33,184 nucleotides of DNA from Pirellulales bacterium. GTDB taxonomy: Bacteria; Planctomycetota; Planctomycetia; Pirellulales; DATAWG01. Below are positions 8,701 to 15,952 of this stretch, piece after piece. Position numbers and translations under genes: made by a program. Below the pieces are notes generated by a model that had not been told where the DNA came from, did no database searches, and saw nothing but the letters and a program-made list of their open reading frames with translations. The stretch's first letter is position 1. Each line of letters opens with the position of its first letter. The DNA lies in assembly GCA_035939775.1 (NCBI GenBank), contig DASZFO010000201.1:1-33184 (forward strand), in the 5' to 3' direction.

Positions 8701-9944
8701 GGCGTCGCCCGGCCGTCCGGGCGAAGCTGATAGCGCGAGAATAGCGGTGTCGCGCGGTCCTTTTCGTCGAGCGCGAGCGGGAATGTAGCGGTGACACTTC
8801 GCCCTTCGATCTTCATCGGCAACTGCTGATGACGCCCCTCGCCGTCGAGCACCAGTTGCGCCGATTTGAGTGGCTGGTTCGCGCGACCGTGGATCGTTAC
8901 CAGCGTTCCTTCGAGCGCTTGGATATCGCCGGTGTTCTCGACGTGCGACTTGCCCTTTCGCGTATAGGCGGGGAACTCGTAGTCGATGCGCTCGATGGCG
9001 ATAGTCGGGGCGGCGGCGGCCTGAAGCCGATATATCGGCGTCACCGCGTCGCCCGCCTCGATCCGGTATTCGACGTCTTGTTGCAGTCCGGCGTCGCCGG
9101 CCGGAACCTTCCCGAGATGCCGGAAACCTTCTGCCGGGCGATACATCATCACCGCCTGATCGACGGTTTGCCGATCGGCCGTCGAGTATAGAATTCGCAC
9201 CGGCTCGTCGGCCCCGATGCCGCGCAGCTCGGCCGAGATTTCGACCGTTTCGCCGAGATACGCCGTGTGGTTTCCTGGCAGCACGTCATGAATGGTCACT
9301 CGCGTCGGCGCTTGGATGTCGGCCCACGGCATCACGACGCGCGCGACCGTGTCGATTGGGTCTTTCGGCGAAAAGACCTTGTAGGTCGCGAAAATCGCGA
9401 CGAGCGCCAACAGCAGGTAGCCGACATGAATCAACCTCGTCCGATCGACCGTCGCCTCGATCTGCGTTCGTTGGAGGCCGCGGGCCGCTTGCTGCTCGAC
9501 CGCTTCGTAAATCACCTTCGGCACGCCGGCCGGCTCGTTGCGGAGGAATAGGAAATTGATCAGGCTATTCTTGAGCGACGGCTTGCTCCGCTCGATCGTT
9601 TCGGCCGCGTAAATCGGATTGATGCGCAAAATCACCAGCGGGACCAGCCGCCGGCCGGTGTACCAAGCTGCCCCGGCCACGAACAGCACGAGGCAAGCGA
9701 GCCTCCCCCAAAACCCGAGCCCGCCGGTCAGAAGCCAGTGGTCAGCCACCGAAATGACCAGGAAAAACAACACGCTGCCGGCGGCCAGCGACATCAGTGA
9801 GCCGGCCAGCTCGACCCCTTTGACCTGTCCGCGGGCTTTGCGGAGCTGATCGTCGATGAATTGATCGTATTCAATCCACTGGCCATCCGACTTTTTGGCC
9901 GGCGGCGTTGCTTGCGGGCCTCGCTGAGCTGTTCCGGTAGCCAT
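5751..9944 (-). CDS. giant DUF4175-like membrane protein with ~735-residue disordered region
   Basis: The product is 1397 residues from ATG 9944; a GTG 60 bases further up is possible, but the extension is encoded by direct-repeat sequence. The N-terminal part has two close membrane helices (about residues 25-80) and a third (about 170-190, HVGYLLLALVAIFATYKVF), then an extracytoplasmic beta-rich region (about 200-540) with repeated Ig-like segments, as in planctomycete and proteobacterial DUF4175 proteins. Residues about 541-1275 are almost entirely Gln, Asn, Ser, Lys, Gly, Asp and Pro, including a stretch of five-residue units of the type QQGDK. A conserved-looking helical C-terminal domain of ~120 residues follows (EFAKKQFDLALDRLKKGNP). 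The exact role is unknown; the architecture suggests a cell-envelope protein spanning or filling the periplasm. Very long antisense ORFs over the disordered part are by-products of its composition. Confidence 0.88.
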   Translation of the reverse strand: MATGTAQRGPQATPPAKKSDGQWIEYDQFIDDQLRKARGQVKGVELAGSLMSLAAGSVLFFLVISVADHWLLTGGLGFWGRLACLVLFVAGAAWYTGRRLVPLVILRINPIYAAETIERSKPSLKNSLINFLFLRNEPAGVPKVIYEAVEQQAARGLQRTQIEATVDRTRLIHVGYLLLALVAIFATYKVFSPKDPIDTVARVVMPWADIQAPTRVTIHDVLPGNHTAYLGETVEISAELRGIGADEPVRILYSTADRQTVDQAVMMYRPAEGFRHLGKVPAGDAGLQQDVEYRIEAGDAVTPIYRLQAAAAPTIAIERIDYEFPAYTRKGKSHVENTGDIQALEGTLVTIHGRANQPLKSAQLVLDGEGRHQQLPMKIEGRSVTATFPLALDEKDRATPLFSRYQLRPDGRATPEPAQYKIDVFADLPPEVKFLAPEKDEVEVPANGSLALEVRAADPDFALAEVTLSAESDEKPVLDKKLLSARHEGPLDAKFVFQPGRLGLKEGDSVSYWATAKDNRTPTANEAHTAHRQIRIVKAEQRRPSNEAGAGDANQNQADQNPNDNSDDPSKPKDEQHSDHNTKDRNDNNPNDQQSPDADNNPDNKQGSQNDKAGRDNRQQDKPSRNADKQQRSQQRDDKNQGDNQQGNKKQDGGQQGNKQQGDTQQGDKNQGDKQQREKQQGGKQDSGGGSNGQKTSSGDSSDGGKQNSSGNSSGASNPQDSGQKSGDPSHGDKSGAKSSSAGQSGKPDEGSGSEDQQSSSDNSADAVKSLAKTLDQQNQQRPGALGQSGGQQSGQQGAKNDGQSSKSNQPGSSGDGASDGSSGTPSHDPKGSGGPFPNGKPGTGSDKSASEKSGHQPNDADHKHGEKPDGAQNGPDDHTGAKQSGDQQSGKQQTGSGDRRDAGDKAAPQQKPDPNQQPGNSQNSGSTGDQRPGSDQNSKSGQSDKSSEKRQSGDKTQSGDKPPGNEKSQGADKQQGSQQSNEASESQPSDKAQGGDKSQPGDNAQKGNQPPSDKSSEPSGSKTNAGEKSSADNKNSNAENGENKPGTSDPSKQGKGAQAKQGSQPSDQKHDQADSGGKQQPDAKGGDPETMKGNPGSGEKGNDKSGSPSPQEGNKPKENKSDSNDGKSAESSDSSNNAKSPSTSPKESNSKGGEEGDRSGGGKAGAGQSANQAGTGGAGQNSAADEGKGRSQGAGKGEVSSQPGSDKQSDHATGQAGNQSGNGSASSDKPSNEGSASNQPGDQGQGGGGDSGAGGNRTGPLPDGVAPGGGPTNGDEANMEFAKKQFDLALDRLKKGNPDLLKELNWTPADARKLAERLDQMKAAAKTDGPEGDRARRNMNDLLRNLGSRAGQISLSGDRSANDKQHGVQESNDSGMPSEYREQFEAFQQGALRGGK
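7900..8060 (-). repeat. tandem-like codon repeats encoding QQGDK/QQGNK units
   Basis: Inside the disordered part of the DUF4175-like gene the DNA cycles through units of about 15-18 bases, seen on the plus strand as variations of 'ttgtcgccttg'. They encode QQGNK, QQGDT, QQGDK and NQGDK in succession. The units are degenerate rather than identical, as expected of an old repeat expansion under selection for composition. The boundaries given are approximate. Confidence 0.7.
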
Positions 9945-9949
9945 GAATC

Positions 9950-9974
9950 GGGGCTCGGGATTAGGGGCTCGGGA
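9950..9974. repeat. 11-base direct repeat at the DUF4175-like gene start
   Basis: GGGGCTCGGGA occurs at 9950-9960 and again at 9964-9974, a period of 14 bases. It ends six bases upstream of the ATG of the minus-strand gene and occupies the position where a ribosome binding site would be expected. It is one of several short direct repeats next to gene ends in this window. Confidence 0.65.
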
Positions 9975-10184
9975 ACGACGAACTGCAAACTGATACGGAA
10001 TCACTTTAGGTTTAGCCGCGATCCCTCGGGGAGCGCCGCCAACTCATTATAGACGCCGGCGGAACCCGTTTTGATCCCCGCCCGTTCATTTTACTACTTT
10101 TTGCGGTGCAAGGTGCTACTATGGCGAATTGAGCCGCAAAGCATAGCCATTTTGTACCTTTGTATTTCGCACTTCGTACTTCTT

Positions 10185-11852
10185 ATGTCCCCCGATGTCG
10201 TTCTGCTCGATCCGCGAGACAATTTGTGCGTGGCCGCGCGGAATCTGGCCGCAGCAACGCGCGTTGGCCGCGGGTCGCGAACCGTCGAGCTTTCCGGCGA
10301 CGTGCCGCTGGGGCATAAGATTGCGCTGGCGCCGATCGCGGTTGGCGAGCCGGCGCTCAAGTTCGGGCAGATCATCGGCTTCGCCTCGGCGCCGATTCGG
10401 CCGGGGGAGTGGATCCACACGCATAATCTCTCCGCCGGCGAATTCGCGCGCGATTGCCCGCGTGCGACCGACGTGCCCGCTAATCCGCCGCCGCTCGAGG
10501 GGCAAACGTTTCTCGGCTATCGCCGCGCCGACGGTCGGGCGGGAACGCGGAACTTCATCGCCGTGATTTCGTCAGTGAACTGCTCCGCCTCGGTGAGCCG
10601 CTATATTGCGCGGCGGTTCGACGCGGCGGCCTTGCGCGAGTTTCCGAACGTCGACGGCGTCGTCGCCTTCACGCATGGCGGCGGATGCGGGATGCAGTTC
10701 GACGGCCTGCAACATCAGATCCTCAATCGCGTGCTCGGCGGCATCGCCCGGCATCCCAATATCGGCGGCTACCTCTTGATCGGCCTCGGCTGCGAGACGG
10801 CCACGATCGGCCACTTGATGAGCGAGCAACGCCTCGTGCAGATCGAGAGCCGCCGGGGACTGTCCCCTTTTGTGGAGCGGGCACCATCGCCAGATGGTCG
10901 GTGGCAAAAGGGGACTGTCCCCCTCTCTGCAGGCGGCTCTGTGGCAGGCGCTTTATCGCTGACCCCCGATCTCCGATCTCCGACCTCCGATGCCGTTCGC
11001 CCTCCCGTTCTCAGCATTCAAGACCAAGGGGGCACGCAGCGGACGATCGAAGAGGGCGTTCGGCTTGTGGCTCAGATGCTGCCGCAAGTGAACGCGGTTC
11101 GCCGCGAGCCGATCCCGGCCAGTGAAATCGTGCTCGGCACGAACTGCGGCGGCTCCGACGGAAACTCGGGGATCACCGCCAATCCGGCTCTCGGTGTTGC
11201 CAGCAACATGCTCGTGGCCGCCGGCGGCACCGTCGTGCTCGCGGAAACCTCCGAACTGTATGGCGCGGAGCAGTTGCTCACTCGCCGCGCCAAGACTCCC
11301 GCGATCGCCGACAAGCTGATCGAGCGGATCAAATGGTGGGAGTGGTACGCCCGAACCTTCGGCGCGACGCTCGACAACAACCCCTCGCCGGGGAACAAGG
11401 CGGGCGGCCTGACCACGATCTACGAAAAATCGCTCGGCGCGGTCGCGAAAGGGGGTTCGACCGCGCTCGTCGAGGTTTATCAATATGCCGAGCAAGTCAC
11501 GGCTCGCGGGCTAGTCGTCATGGACACGCCGGGGCTCGACCCGGTGAGCGTCACCGGAATCGTGGCGGGCGGGGCGAACGTGGTCGTGTTCACAACCGGC
11601 CGCGGCAGTTGCTTCGGCTGCAAACCGACGCCGTCGATCAAAGTCTCGTCGAACACGCCGCTGTTTGAGCGCATGCGCGACGACATGGACCTCGACGCCG
11701 GCACAATCCTCTCCGGCCGCTCGGTCGCCGAAGTCGGCCGCGAAATCTTCACGGAAATCCTCGCCGTCGCCAGCGGCAAGAAAACCAAGAGCGAACAGCA
11801 CGGTCTCGGCGACGAGGAATTCGTGCCATGGACCATCGGACCGGTGTTGTGA
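10185..11852 (+). CDS. UxaA-family altronate/galactarate-type dehydratase with in-frame insertion
   Basis: UxaA-family enzymes dehydrate sugar acids such as D-altronate. The 555-residue product has an N-terminal SAF domain (residues 1-~95, DVPLGHKIALAPIAVGEPAL) and the large D-galactarate dehydratase/altronate hydrolase domain: GYRRADGRAGTRNF (about 113-126), FTHGGGCGMQ (about 162-171), then IQDQGGTQRTIEEG, LGTNCGGSDGNSGITANP and a cysteine-containing GRGSCFGCKPTPSIK near the end. Start is ATG 10185; the 38 upstream in-frame codons are not conserved-looking and no ribosome binding site is clear. Residues about 224-272 (RGLSP.. to RPPVL) are encoded by repeat DNA absent from ordinary members, which run ~500 residues. 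The insertion keeps the frame and misses the visible catalytic motifs, so the enzyme may still work. No sugar-acid pathway neighbours are present, so the substrate is uncertain. Confidence 0.9.
   Translation: MSPDVVLLDPRDNLCVAARNLAAATRVGRGSRTVELSGDVPLGHKIALAPIAVGEPALKFGQIIGFASAPIRPGEWIHTHNLSAGEFARDCPRATDVPANPPPLEGQTFLGYRRADGRAGTRNFIAVISSVNCSASVSRYIARRFDAAALREFPNVDGVVAFTHGGGCGMQFDGLQHQILNRVLGGIARHPNIGGYLLIGLGCETATIGHLMSEQRLVQIESRRGLSPFVERAPSPDGRWQKGTVPLSAGGSVAGALSLTPDLRSPTSDAVRPPVLSIQDQGGTQRTIEEGVRLVAQMLPQVNAVRREPIPASEIVLGTNCGGSDGNSGITANPALGVASNMLVAAGGTVVLAETSELYGAEQLLTRRAKTPAIADKLIERIKWWEWYARTFGATLDNNPSPGNKAGGLTTIYEKSLGAVAKGGSTALVEVYQYAEQVTARGLVVMDTPGLDPVSVTGIVAGGANVVVFTTGRGSCFGCKPTPSIKVSSNTPLFERMRDDMDLDAGTILSGRSVAEVGREIFTEILAVASGKKTKSEQHGLGDEEFVPWTIGPVL
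10855..10922. repeat. 68-base palindromic element inside uxaA-like gene
   Basis: The arms GGGGACTGTCCCCTTTTG (10855-10872) and CAAAAGGGGACTGTCCCC (10905-10922) are reverse complements except at one base. Between them is a further small palindrome (ACCATC..GATGGT). It resembles a REP/MITE-like element. It lies wholly within an open reading frame without breaking it. Confidence 0.9.
10964..10991. repeat. four heptamer repeats inside uxaA-like gene
   Basis: Four adjacent 7-base units (CCCCGAT, CTCCGAT, CTCCGAC, CTCCGAT) follow the palindromic element. A 7-base period is not a multiple of three, so this is intergenic-type repeat DNA that happens to be open in the uxaA frame. Together with the palindrome it makes up the extra ~48 codons. 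Confidence 0.75.
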
Positions 11853-11971
11853 ATACGTCGATTCATCTGTCTAAGTTATGGAAATCGCCCGTGGAAATTT
11901 GGCTGGCGTTCCAATAGACTCGACCAGTTCTCATTCAGTTGGGCCAGTAGCATGTTTACCTCGGAAGAATA

Positions 11972-12493
11972 ATGAGTCGAGTCATCCCACTTGCCGACCA
12001 TTTAGCGCCCGACACGATTATGAAATTGGAGTGCGCTGCCAAGATGCGTTTCGACGATGCTCAGAAGCTGAATTCACAGGGTCACCTGCTTGCCGCAGTT
12101 TATCTATTCGGTTACAGCGTCGAAATGTACCTTACCGCCGCTTATTTTCGGAGCAGCGGATTCTCATCCAACTCGCCAATCGACCGTGATATTCGACGAC
12201 GCCGAATGGCTCAGGCGCGGCAGATCACGGTAACTTCGGGCCAGCAGCTTATGAACGCCGATCCACACCCGCTCGTAGGATGGGCACGTTTCCTGGAATG
12301 GCAGCGGCTTGCTCGCGGAAACCTTGCGCCCAACGAATCGCGGCGTCTGAAGGAGGCGATCGTCAATGCAGAATTGGTTTACAAACATTGGCGCCCGGAA
12401 CTACGATATAAAGTGACAAACGTCTCACCAAATCAGCTCGCCGAGGTACGAACGGCGGCCACTTGGTTTGTTGAATGCTGCGGCCGTCTTTAA
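11972..12493 (+). CDS. HEPN-like helical protein
   Basis: A 173-residue helical protein starting at ATG 11972 with GGAAGA five to seven bases upstream. The segment GHLLAAVYLFGYSVEMYL (about residues 37-54) matches the pattern of HEPN-domain proteins, where a small-residue helix with a conserved 'GYxVE' follows an amphipathic helix (here AKMRFDDAQKLN). HEPN proteins are often toxin RNases or adaptors in defence and toxin-antitoxin modules. The canonical RNase motif (Arg, four to six residues, His) is not visible, so catalytic activity is doubtful. The next gene starts 18 bases after its stop and is probably co-transcribed. The 119 bases before it, after uxaA, hold no other gene. Confidence is high that this is a gene and moderate for the family. 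Confidence 0.72.
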   Translation: MSRVIPLADHLAPDTIMKLECAAKMRFDDAQKLNSQGHLLAAVYLFGYSVEMYLTAAYFRSSGFSSNSPIDRDIRRRRMAQARQITVTSGQQLMNADPHPLVGWARFLEWQRLARGNLAPNESRRLKEAIVNAELVYKHWRPELRYKVTNVSPNQLAEVRTAATWFVECCGRL

Positions 12494-12511
12494 CGGATGA
12501 GGAGGATTGAC

Positions 12512-13072
12512 ATGCCGATAATCCGAGGCGAACGTACTGGAGCCACTCTCACGACGGAGCGCCGCGACGCGCTACATCGACGACTTGAAGCGGAATTCGC
12601 CGGGGAATCCTCGCCCGGTGGTCCCGTGATCTTCGAGATACCGATCGACGGAACGGATCGACTTGACATCCTTGTCGTCTGGCCGGAATTCGATGGTCTC
12701 CGTTCCGAGGAGCGCACCCAACTCATTTTCGGTGCCTATCCTGGCGATCGAGGACGAATCGCACAGTTCCTTGGAGTAACTTACGCCGAGGTGCTGGAGC
12801 AGAATCTACTGCCGTACGCCGTTATCCCAATGGCGCGGCGCGGCGAGGCTGACGATGCTAAGCTGCGGGCAGCAATGCTTGAAGAAGGTGGCTTGATACT
12901 TCCGGGGGACAGAATCGATCTGCGATTCCCGACGATGGCGATGGCCCAATCCGCCCATCGGCGTCTGTGCGAAAAAATGCCAAACGGATATTGGTCGATG
13001 TCGATCCCGCCGTGGGGTAGCAGTAGCACGAGCACTACTACCACGACAACGATGCCGCCTTCATCGGTGTGA
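12512..13072 (+). CDS. unknown protein paired with HEPN-like gene
   Basis: Not recognised. The 186-residue product starts at ATG 12512, chosen because GGAGG lies at 12501-12505, six bases upstream; the in-frame ATG at 12497 overlaps that site and is less likely. The middle is a small alpha/beta domain (IDGTDRLDILVVWPEFDGL, then RIAQFLGVTYAEVLEQNLLPYAV) and the last ~15 residues are a Ser/Thr-rich tail ending in a run of Thr and PPSSV. No nucleotidyltransferase motif is seen, so it is not a standard MNT antitoxin partner of HEPN. It is probably the second gene of a two-gene operon. Its 3' end overlaps the convergent methyltransferase gene by 12 bases. Confidence 0.75.
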   Translation: MPIIRGERTGATLTTERRDALHRRLEAEFAGESSPGGPVIFEIPIDGTDRLDILVVWPEFDGLRSEERTQLIFGAYPGDRGRIAQFLGVTYAEVLEQNLLPYAVIPMARRGEADDAKLRAAMLEEGGLILPGDRIDLRFPTMAMAQSAHRRLCEKMPNGYWSMSIPPWGSSSTSTTTTTTMPPSSV

Positions 13073-13966
13073 ACGGCTTATCCGAACCTGTTCTGGACGT
13101 AAATCGTGGTTCGTCCATAGCACTTCGATCCGACTCCCCTTCGTGGCATGGTTTGTGCGCGGCTGGCATTTGAACTTGCGCCACTTCGGTGCGGGATAAA
13201 GATCGTTCAGCAGGTCGCAGTCGTAGTTGGACAACGCGACTCGTCCCATAACGTTGTTCAGCACTGCGGCAAGTTCGACGTGCTCTTCATCCGTCATCTC
13301 GTGCCGGTACGCTTTTGAATCGCCGCGCGTCGAATGCACGTACGGCGGGTCGCAATAGAAGAGCGTCTTCGGCGAGTCGTAGAGGCGAATCACGTCCGCC
13401 GCCGGCCGGTTCTCGATTTGCACGCGGATCAACCGCTCCGCAATCACGGGGAGCATTTCGACGCCACCCAACCAACGGCTAATAACACCGCTCATCCCCG
13501 CTCGGCTTGTCTCTTTGCAATTTGCCCAGCGGCCGATCGTGGCCGTCTGGGCCAAGCCAGTTCGCACCTGGCGAGCGCGAATGTAGAACCGCCGCGCGCG
13601 TTCCAGCGGCGGCAAGTTCGGATCGAGCGTGCATGCGAGTCCAAACTCTTCGCGCGAAAACGGCGTGAGCGCGATTGCCCGCGTCAGTTGTTCCCCATTC
13701 TCGCGAAGAACGCTGAAGAAGTTGCAAACTTCGCCGTCGAGATCGTTGTACGTTTCGACGGGGGAAGGCTCGCGGTTCAACAGCACCGCCGCCGAACCTG
13801 CGAACGGCTCGCAATAGTGATGGCATTCGGGCAACAGCGGCAGCAACCAATCCAAGTGCGAAAACTTCCCGCCATACCAGCCGAACAAAATCAGCTTCCG
13901 CGAGCGCATCAGCCGCGAAATCGCCGGCGCCTTGCCATTTCGGGTCTTGGCCGATGACTTCATCAT
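13061..13966 (-). CDS. D12-class adenine-specific DNA methyltransferase
   Basis: This 301-residue enzyme should transfer a methyl group from S-adenosylmethionine to adenine N6 in DNA. The motif order is that of the D12 (Dam-like, alpha) class: WYGGKFSHL near the N-terminus (30-38), SAM-binding EPFAGSAAVLL (53-63), NDLDGE (74-79), and catalytic DPPY (206-209), with a variable target-recognition region between. No restriction endonuclease gene is adjacent, so it is an orphan methyltransferase, perhaps of phage or mobile origin or left from a restriction system. The recognition sequence cannot be read from the protein. ATG 13966 or the next codon is the start; no clear ribosome binding site. It is convergent with the HEPN-associated gene and divergent from the ParB-like gene. 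Confidence 0.88.
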   Translation of the reverse strand: MMKSSAKTRNGKAPAISRLMRSRKLILFGWYGGKFSHLDWLLPLLPECHHYCEPFAGSAAVLLNREPSPVETYNDLDGEVCNFFSVLRENGEQLTRAIALTPFSREEFGLACTLDPNLPPLERARRFYIRARQVRTGLAQTATIGRWANCKETSRAGMSGVISRWLGGVEMLPVIAERLIRVQIENRPAADVIRLYDSPKTLFYCDPPYVHSTRGDSKAYRHEMTDEEHVELAAVLNNVMGRVALSNYDCDLLNDLYPAPKWRKFKCQPRTNHATKGSRIEVLWTNHDLRPEQVRISRSHR

Positions 13967-14085
13967 GTGGGATATTCTTGGAGATAGGTTTGAGCCAAAG
14001 TATCGTGCCTGTGCAATTCGTACAAGCGTCCAGACCTCGCTGATTTCGACGACCGATATGGCTGCCCACCCGTTACTGAGGGCGA

Positions 14086-14100
14086 TATACTGGCCCGATG
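14086..14100 (+). promoter_or_regulatory. candidate -10 element of a leaderless promoter for the ParB-like gene
   Basis: TATACT (14086-14091) sits six bases before the ATG at 14098, so transcription from it would begin at or next to the start codon. No ribosome binding site is visible upstream of that ATG, in keeping with a leaderless message. The -35 region is weak (TGCCCA, three of six). This is a pattern-based suggestion only. Confidence 0.28.
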
Positions 14101-14394
14101 CAGGATTTCCGTGACGTCGACCCCCGTGAGTTGCGAGTTCCGCCCTCGCGCCGCCAAGGAGCGGACCCAGCCAAGCTCGCCCGGCAAATTGCGCTGTTCG
14201 GACGGTCCTCCACGGGGATCCCCGCGCCGTGGGTATACGAAGGGGCGGACGGCGTGCTGATGCTGTATAATGGTGTTACGCGAGCAACTCGCCTAGCAAC
14301 ACTTGTGGCCGGCGCCTTAATCCGAGTTGAAGTCATCGGCAAACTTCCGAGGGCATTTGCCGGCGAGCCGAAGATTGGAGACTTGCTCCCATGA
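14098..14394 (+). CDS. short ParB-like domain protein
   Basis: The 98-residue protein looks like a stand-alone ParB/sulfiredoxin-type N-terminal domain. VDPRELRVPPSR (residues 7-18) resembles the 'I.p..i.vp..R' entry of ParB nuclease domains, KLARQIALFG the following helix, and LMLYNGVTRATRLATL (54-69) takes the place of the 'dGhhRl.A' nucleotide-binding box. No helix-turn-helix domain follows, so it is not a chromosome-partition ParB. Its stop overlaps the next gene's start (ATGA at 14391-14394), indicating translational coupling. It may be part of a two-gene module of unknown function; a DNA or nucleotide-binding role is inference. Confidence 0.75.
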   Translation: MQDFRDVDPRELRVPPSRRQGADPAKLARQIALFGRSSTGIPAPWVYEGADGVLMLYNGVTRATRLATLVAGALIRVEVIGKLPRAFAGEPKIGDLLP

Positions 14395-14681
14395 CTGATT
14401 CGCAACGAGGTGCGTTGGCCGTGTTGGCCGAGGTGTGCGACTTGTCGCCGGATGTTCGGCTCGGGCAATTATTCGCTCACGTCGGGTTTTTGGCGGAATG
14501 CACGATCGGCAAGGGACTCGGTTATATCGACGACGATGAACTCGTTGCGGTGCTATACCGTCACAAAGCAGAACTCGTCGCGCGGTTGCAAGGCACACCG
14601 AACGACGTGCTTTCGCCGATATCCGTCTCCGGCAGTCCGATGCTTCCCGAGACTACTCAAGCGACCGAGCGTCGCAGTTAA
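14391..14681 (+). CDS. small hypothetical protein coupled to the ParB-like gene
   Basis: Not recognised by name. The 96-residue product is acidic and helical (LAEVCDLSPDVRLGQLFAH, then GLGYIDDDELVAVLYRHKAE), with a less ordered C-terminal tail of ~25 residues. It starts within the stop codon of the ParB-like gene, so the two are translated together. Its end overlaps the convergent oppF-like gene by four bases. The pair probably acts together; the function is not known. Confidence 0.72.
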   Translation: MTDSQRGALAVLAEVCDLSPDVRLGQLFAHVGFLAECTIGKGLGYIDDDELVAVLYRHKAELVARLQGTPNDVLSPISVSGSPMLPETTQATERRS

Positions 14682-15766
14682 CGCCCGTTGGCTGTTCCCT
14701 TGGGACTGTCAGCAACAGTCGGCGTCGCGCCCCGTTCGGCAATCTGATCGCGGATCGATTGGCTCAAGATGATTGGGTCGCTGTTGCCGCTCGCCAGTTC
14801 TATCTCGACCGCATGGCAGCGGACTTTGTGCCCGACGAAGTCGAGTTCCTTCGGTTCCATCGTGCGGCAGATATCCATCGCCAGCGGGCAGCGCGGGTGG
14901 AACCGGCAGCCGGAAGGCGGATTGATCGGACTGGGCACATCCCCTTCCAACAGAATCCGCTTTCGCGTGCGGGTTGGGTCCATCGTGGGGACCGACGAGA
15001 GGAGCGCGTGCGTGTAAGGGTGCAGCGGATGGCGATAAAGATCGAGGCTCTTGCCCGTTTCGACGATCTCGCCCAAGTACATCACCGCCACGCGGTCCGA
15101 GATGTATTCCACGACCGACAGATCGTGCGAAATGAAGAGATAAGTGAGTCGGAACTTATCGCGCAGCTCGACGAGCAGATTGATGATCTGCGACTGGATC
15201 GAGACATCGAGCGCCGAGATCGGCTCGTCGAGCACCATGAATCGCGGCCGCAGGGCCAGCGCCCGGGCGATCCCGATTCGCTGTCGCTGTCCGCCGGAGA
15301 ATTCGTGCGGGTAGCGATTCAGATAACGCGGATCGAGGCCGACCTGCTCGAGCGTCTCGCGCACCTTGGCGAGCCGCTCTGGTTTATTGCCCAGGCCGTG
15401 GATGATCAGCCCCTCTTCGACGATCCCTTGCACGGTCATCCGCGGATTGAGCGAGCCGAACGGGTCTTGGAAGACGATCTGCAAATCCTGCCGCAGCTCG
15501 CGGAGCGCATTGCCGCGGACCTCGGTCACGTCGCGCCCCTCGTAGAGAATCCTTCCGGCGGTCGGCTCCAACAGCCGCAACAGCGTGCGCCCGGCGGTTG
15601 TCTTCCCGCAGCCCGTCTCGCCGACCAGCCCAAGCGTTTCTCCTTCCGCAATCTGAAACGAAACATCATCCACCGCGCGCACGAATCCCACCGTCCGCGA
15701 GAACAATCCCCGCCGCACTGGAAAAAACTGCTTCAGGTTACGGACTTCAATGAGCGGCTGATTCAC
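14678..15766 (-). CDS. oppF: oligopeptide/dipeptide ABC transporter ATPase, OppF/DppF type
   Basis: This 362-residue ATPase is the second of two nucleotide-binding subunits of the peptide importer encoded upstream. Walker A is GETGCGKT (49-56), the Q-loop region is [15 protein letters not shown], the signature FSGGQ (156-160), and Walker B FMVLDE (176-181). The C-terminal oligopeptide/dipeptide domain has the usual cysteine pattern ([16 protein letters not shown], then RCH) found in Opp/Dpp ATPases. A ~35-residue tail after that is extra. Start is GTG 15766, whose GTGA overlaps the stop of the GxxExxY remnant; the family N-terminus ([13 protein letters not shown]) begins right there. It is last in the operon. 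Confidence 0.94.
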   Translation of the reverse strand: MNQPLIEVRNLKQFFPVRRGLFSRTVGFVRAVDDVSFQIAEGETLGLVGETGCGKTTAGRTLLRLLEPTAGRILYEGRDVTEVRGNALRELRQDLQIVFQDPFGSLNPRMTVQGIVEEGLIIHGLGNKPERLAKVRETLEQVGLDPRYLNRYPHEFSGGQRQRIGIARALALRPRFMVLDEPISALDVSIQSQIINLLVELRDKFRLTYLFISHDLSVVEYISDRVAVMYLGEIVETGKSLDLYRHPLHPYTHALLSSVPTMDPTRTRKRILLEGDVPSPINPPSGCRFHPRCPLAMDICRTMEPKELDFVGHKVRCHAVEIELASGNSDPIILSQSIRDQIAERGATPTVADSPKGTANGR

Positions 15767-15894
15767 GCGACAATCTGCCTTACGGTTTTTAACTCAATGA
15801 AACCTGGTCCGAGTTCTCGATGCACTTCAATCGCGGCCCGTATGATCCGCGTTGCCAGTTCCTCGTCAGCTTCCGGAATCGGATCATATTCCAT
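15763..15894 (-). pseudogene. GxxExxY-family remnant inside the opp operon
   Basis: The frame encodes 43 residues from ATG 15894, which has GGGAAG eight bases upstream; a possible start at 15960 would add 22 residues encoded by repeat-like DNA. LATRIIRAAIEVHRELGPGF is the conserved N-terminus of GxxExxY proteins, which normally run ~120-130 residues. The chain then ends with [11 protein letters not shown], which resembles the family's later segment 'VIVELKAVE.I'. The middle ~60 residues therefore appear to be deleted and the C-terminus cut. It sits between oppD and oppF; the longer frame overlaps oppD and the stop overlaps oppF. Intact members are of uncertain function. It is probably a decayed insertion retained because the reading frames are coupled. 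Confidence 0.68.
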
Positions 15895-15952
15895 CTTCAC
15901 TTCCCTTCGTGTTCTTGGTGCCCTTTGTGGTAAAAAAATCGTCACGTCGATT

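Noticed and set aside
10071-10184. 38-codon extension of the uxaA-like gene
   Set aside because: The SAF domain starts right after ATG 10185 and the extra codons have no similarity to the family and include repeat-like DNA.
12497-12511. Earlier ATG for the HEPN partner gene
   Set aside because: The GGAGG at 12501-12505 lies between this ATG and the one at 12512, so it serves the later start.
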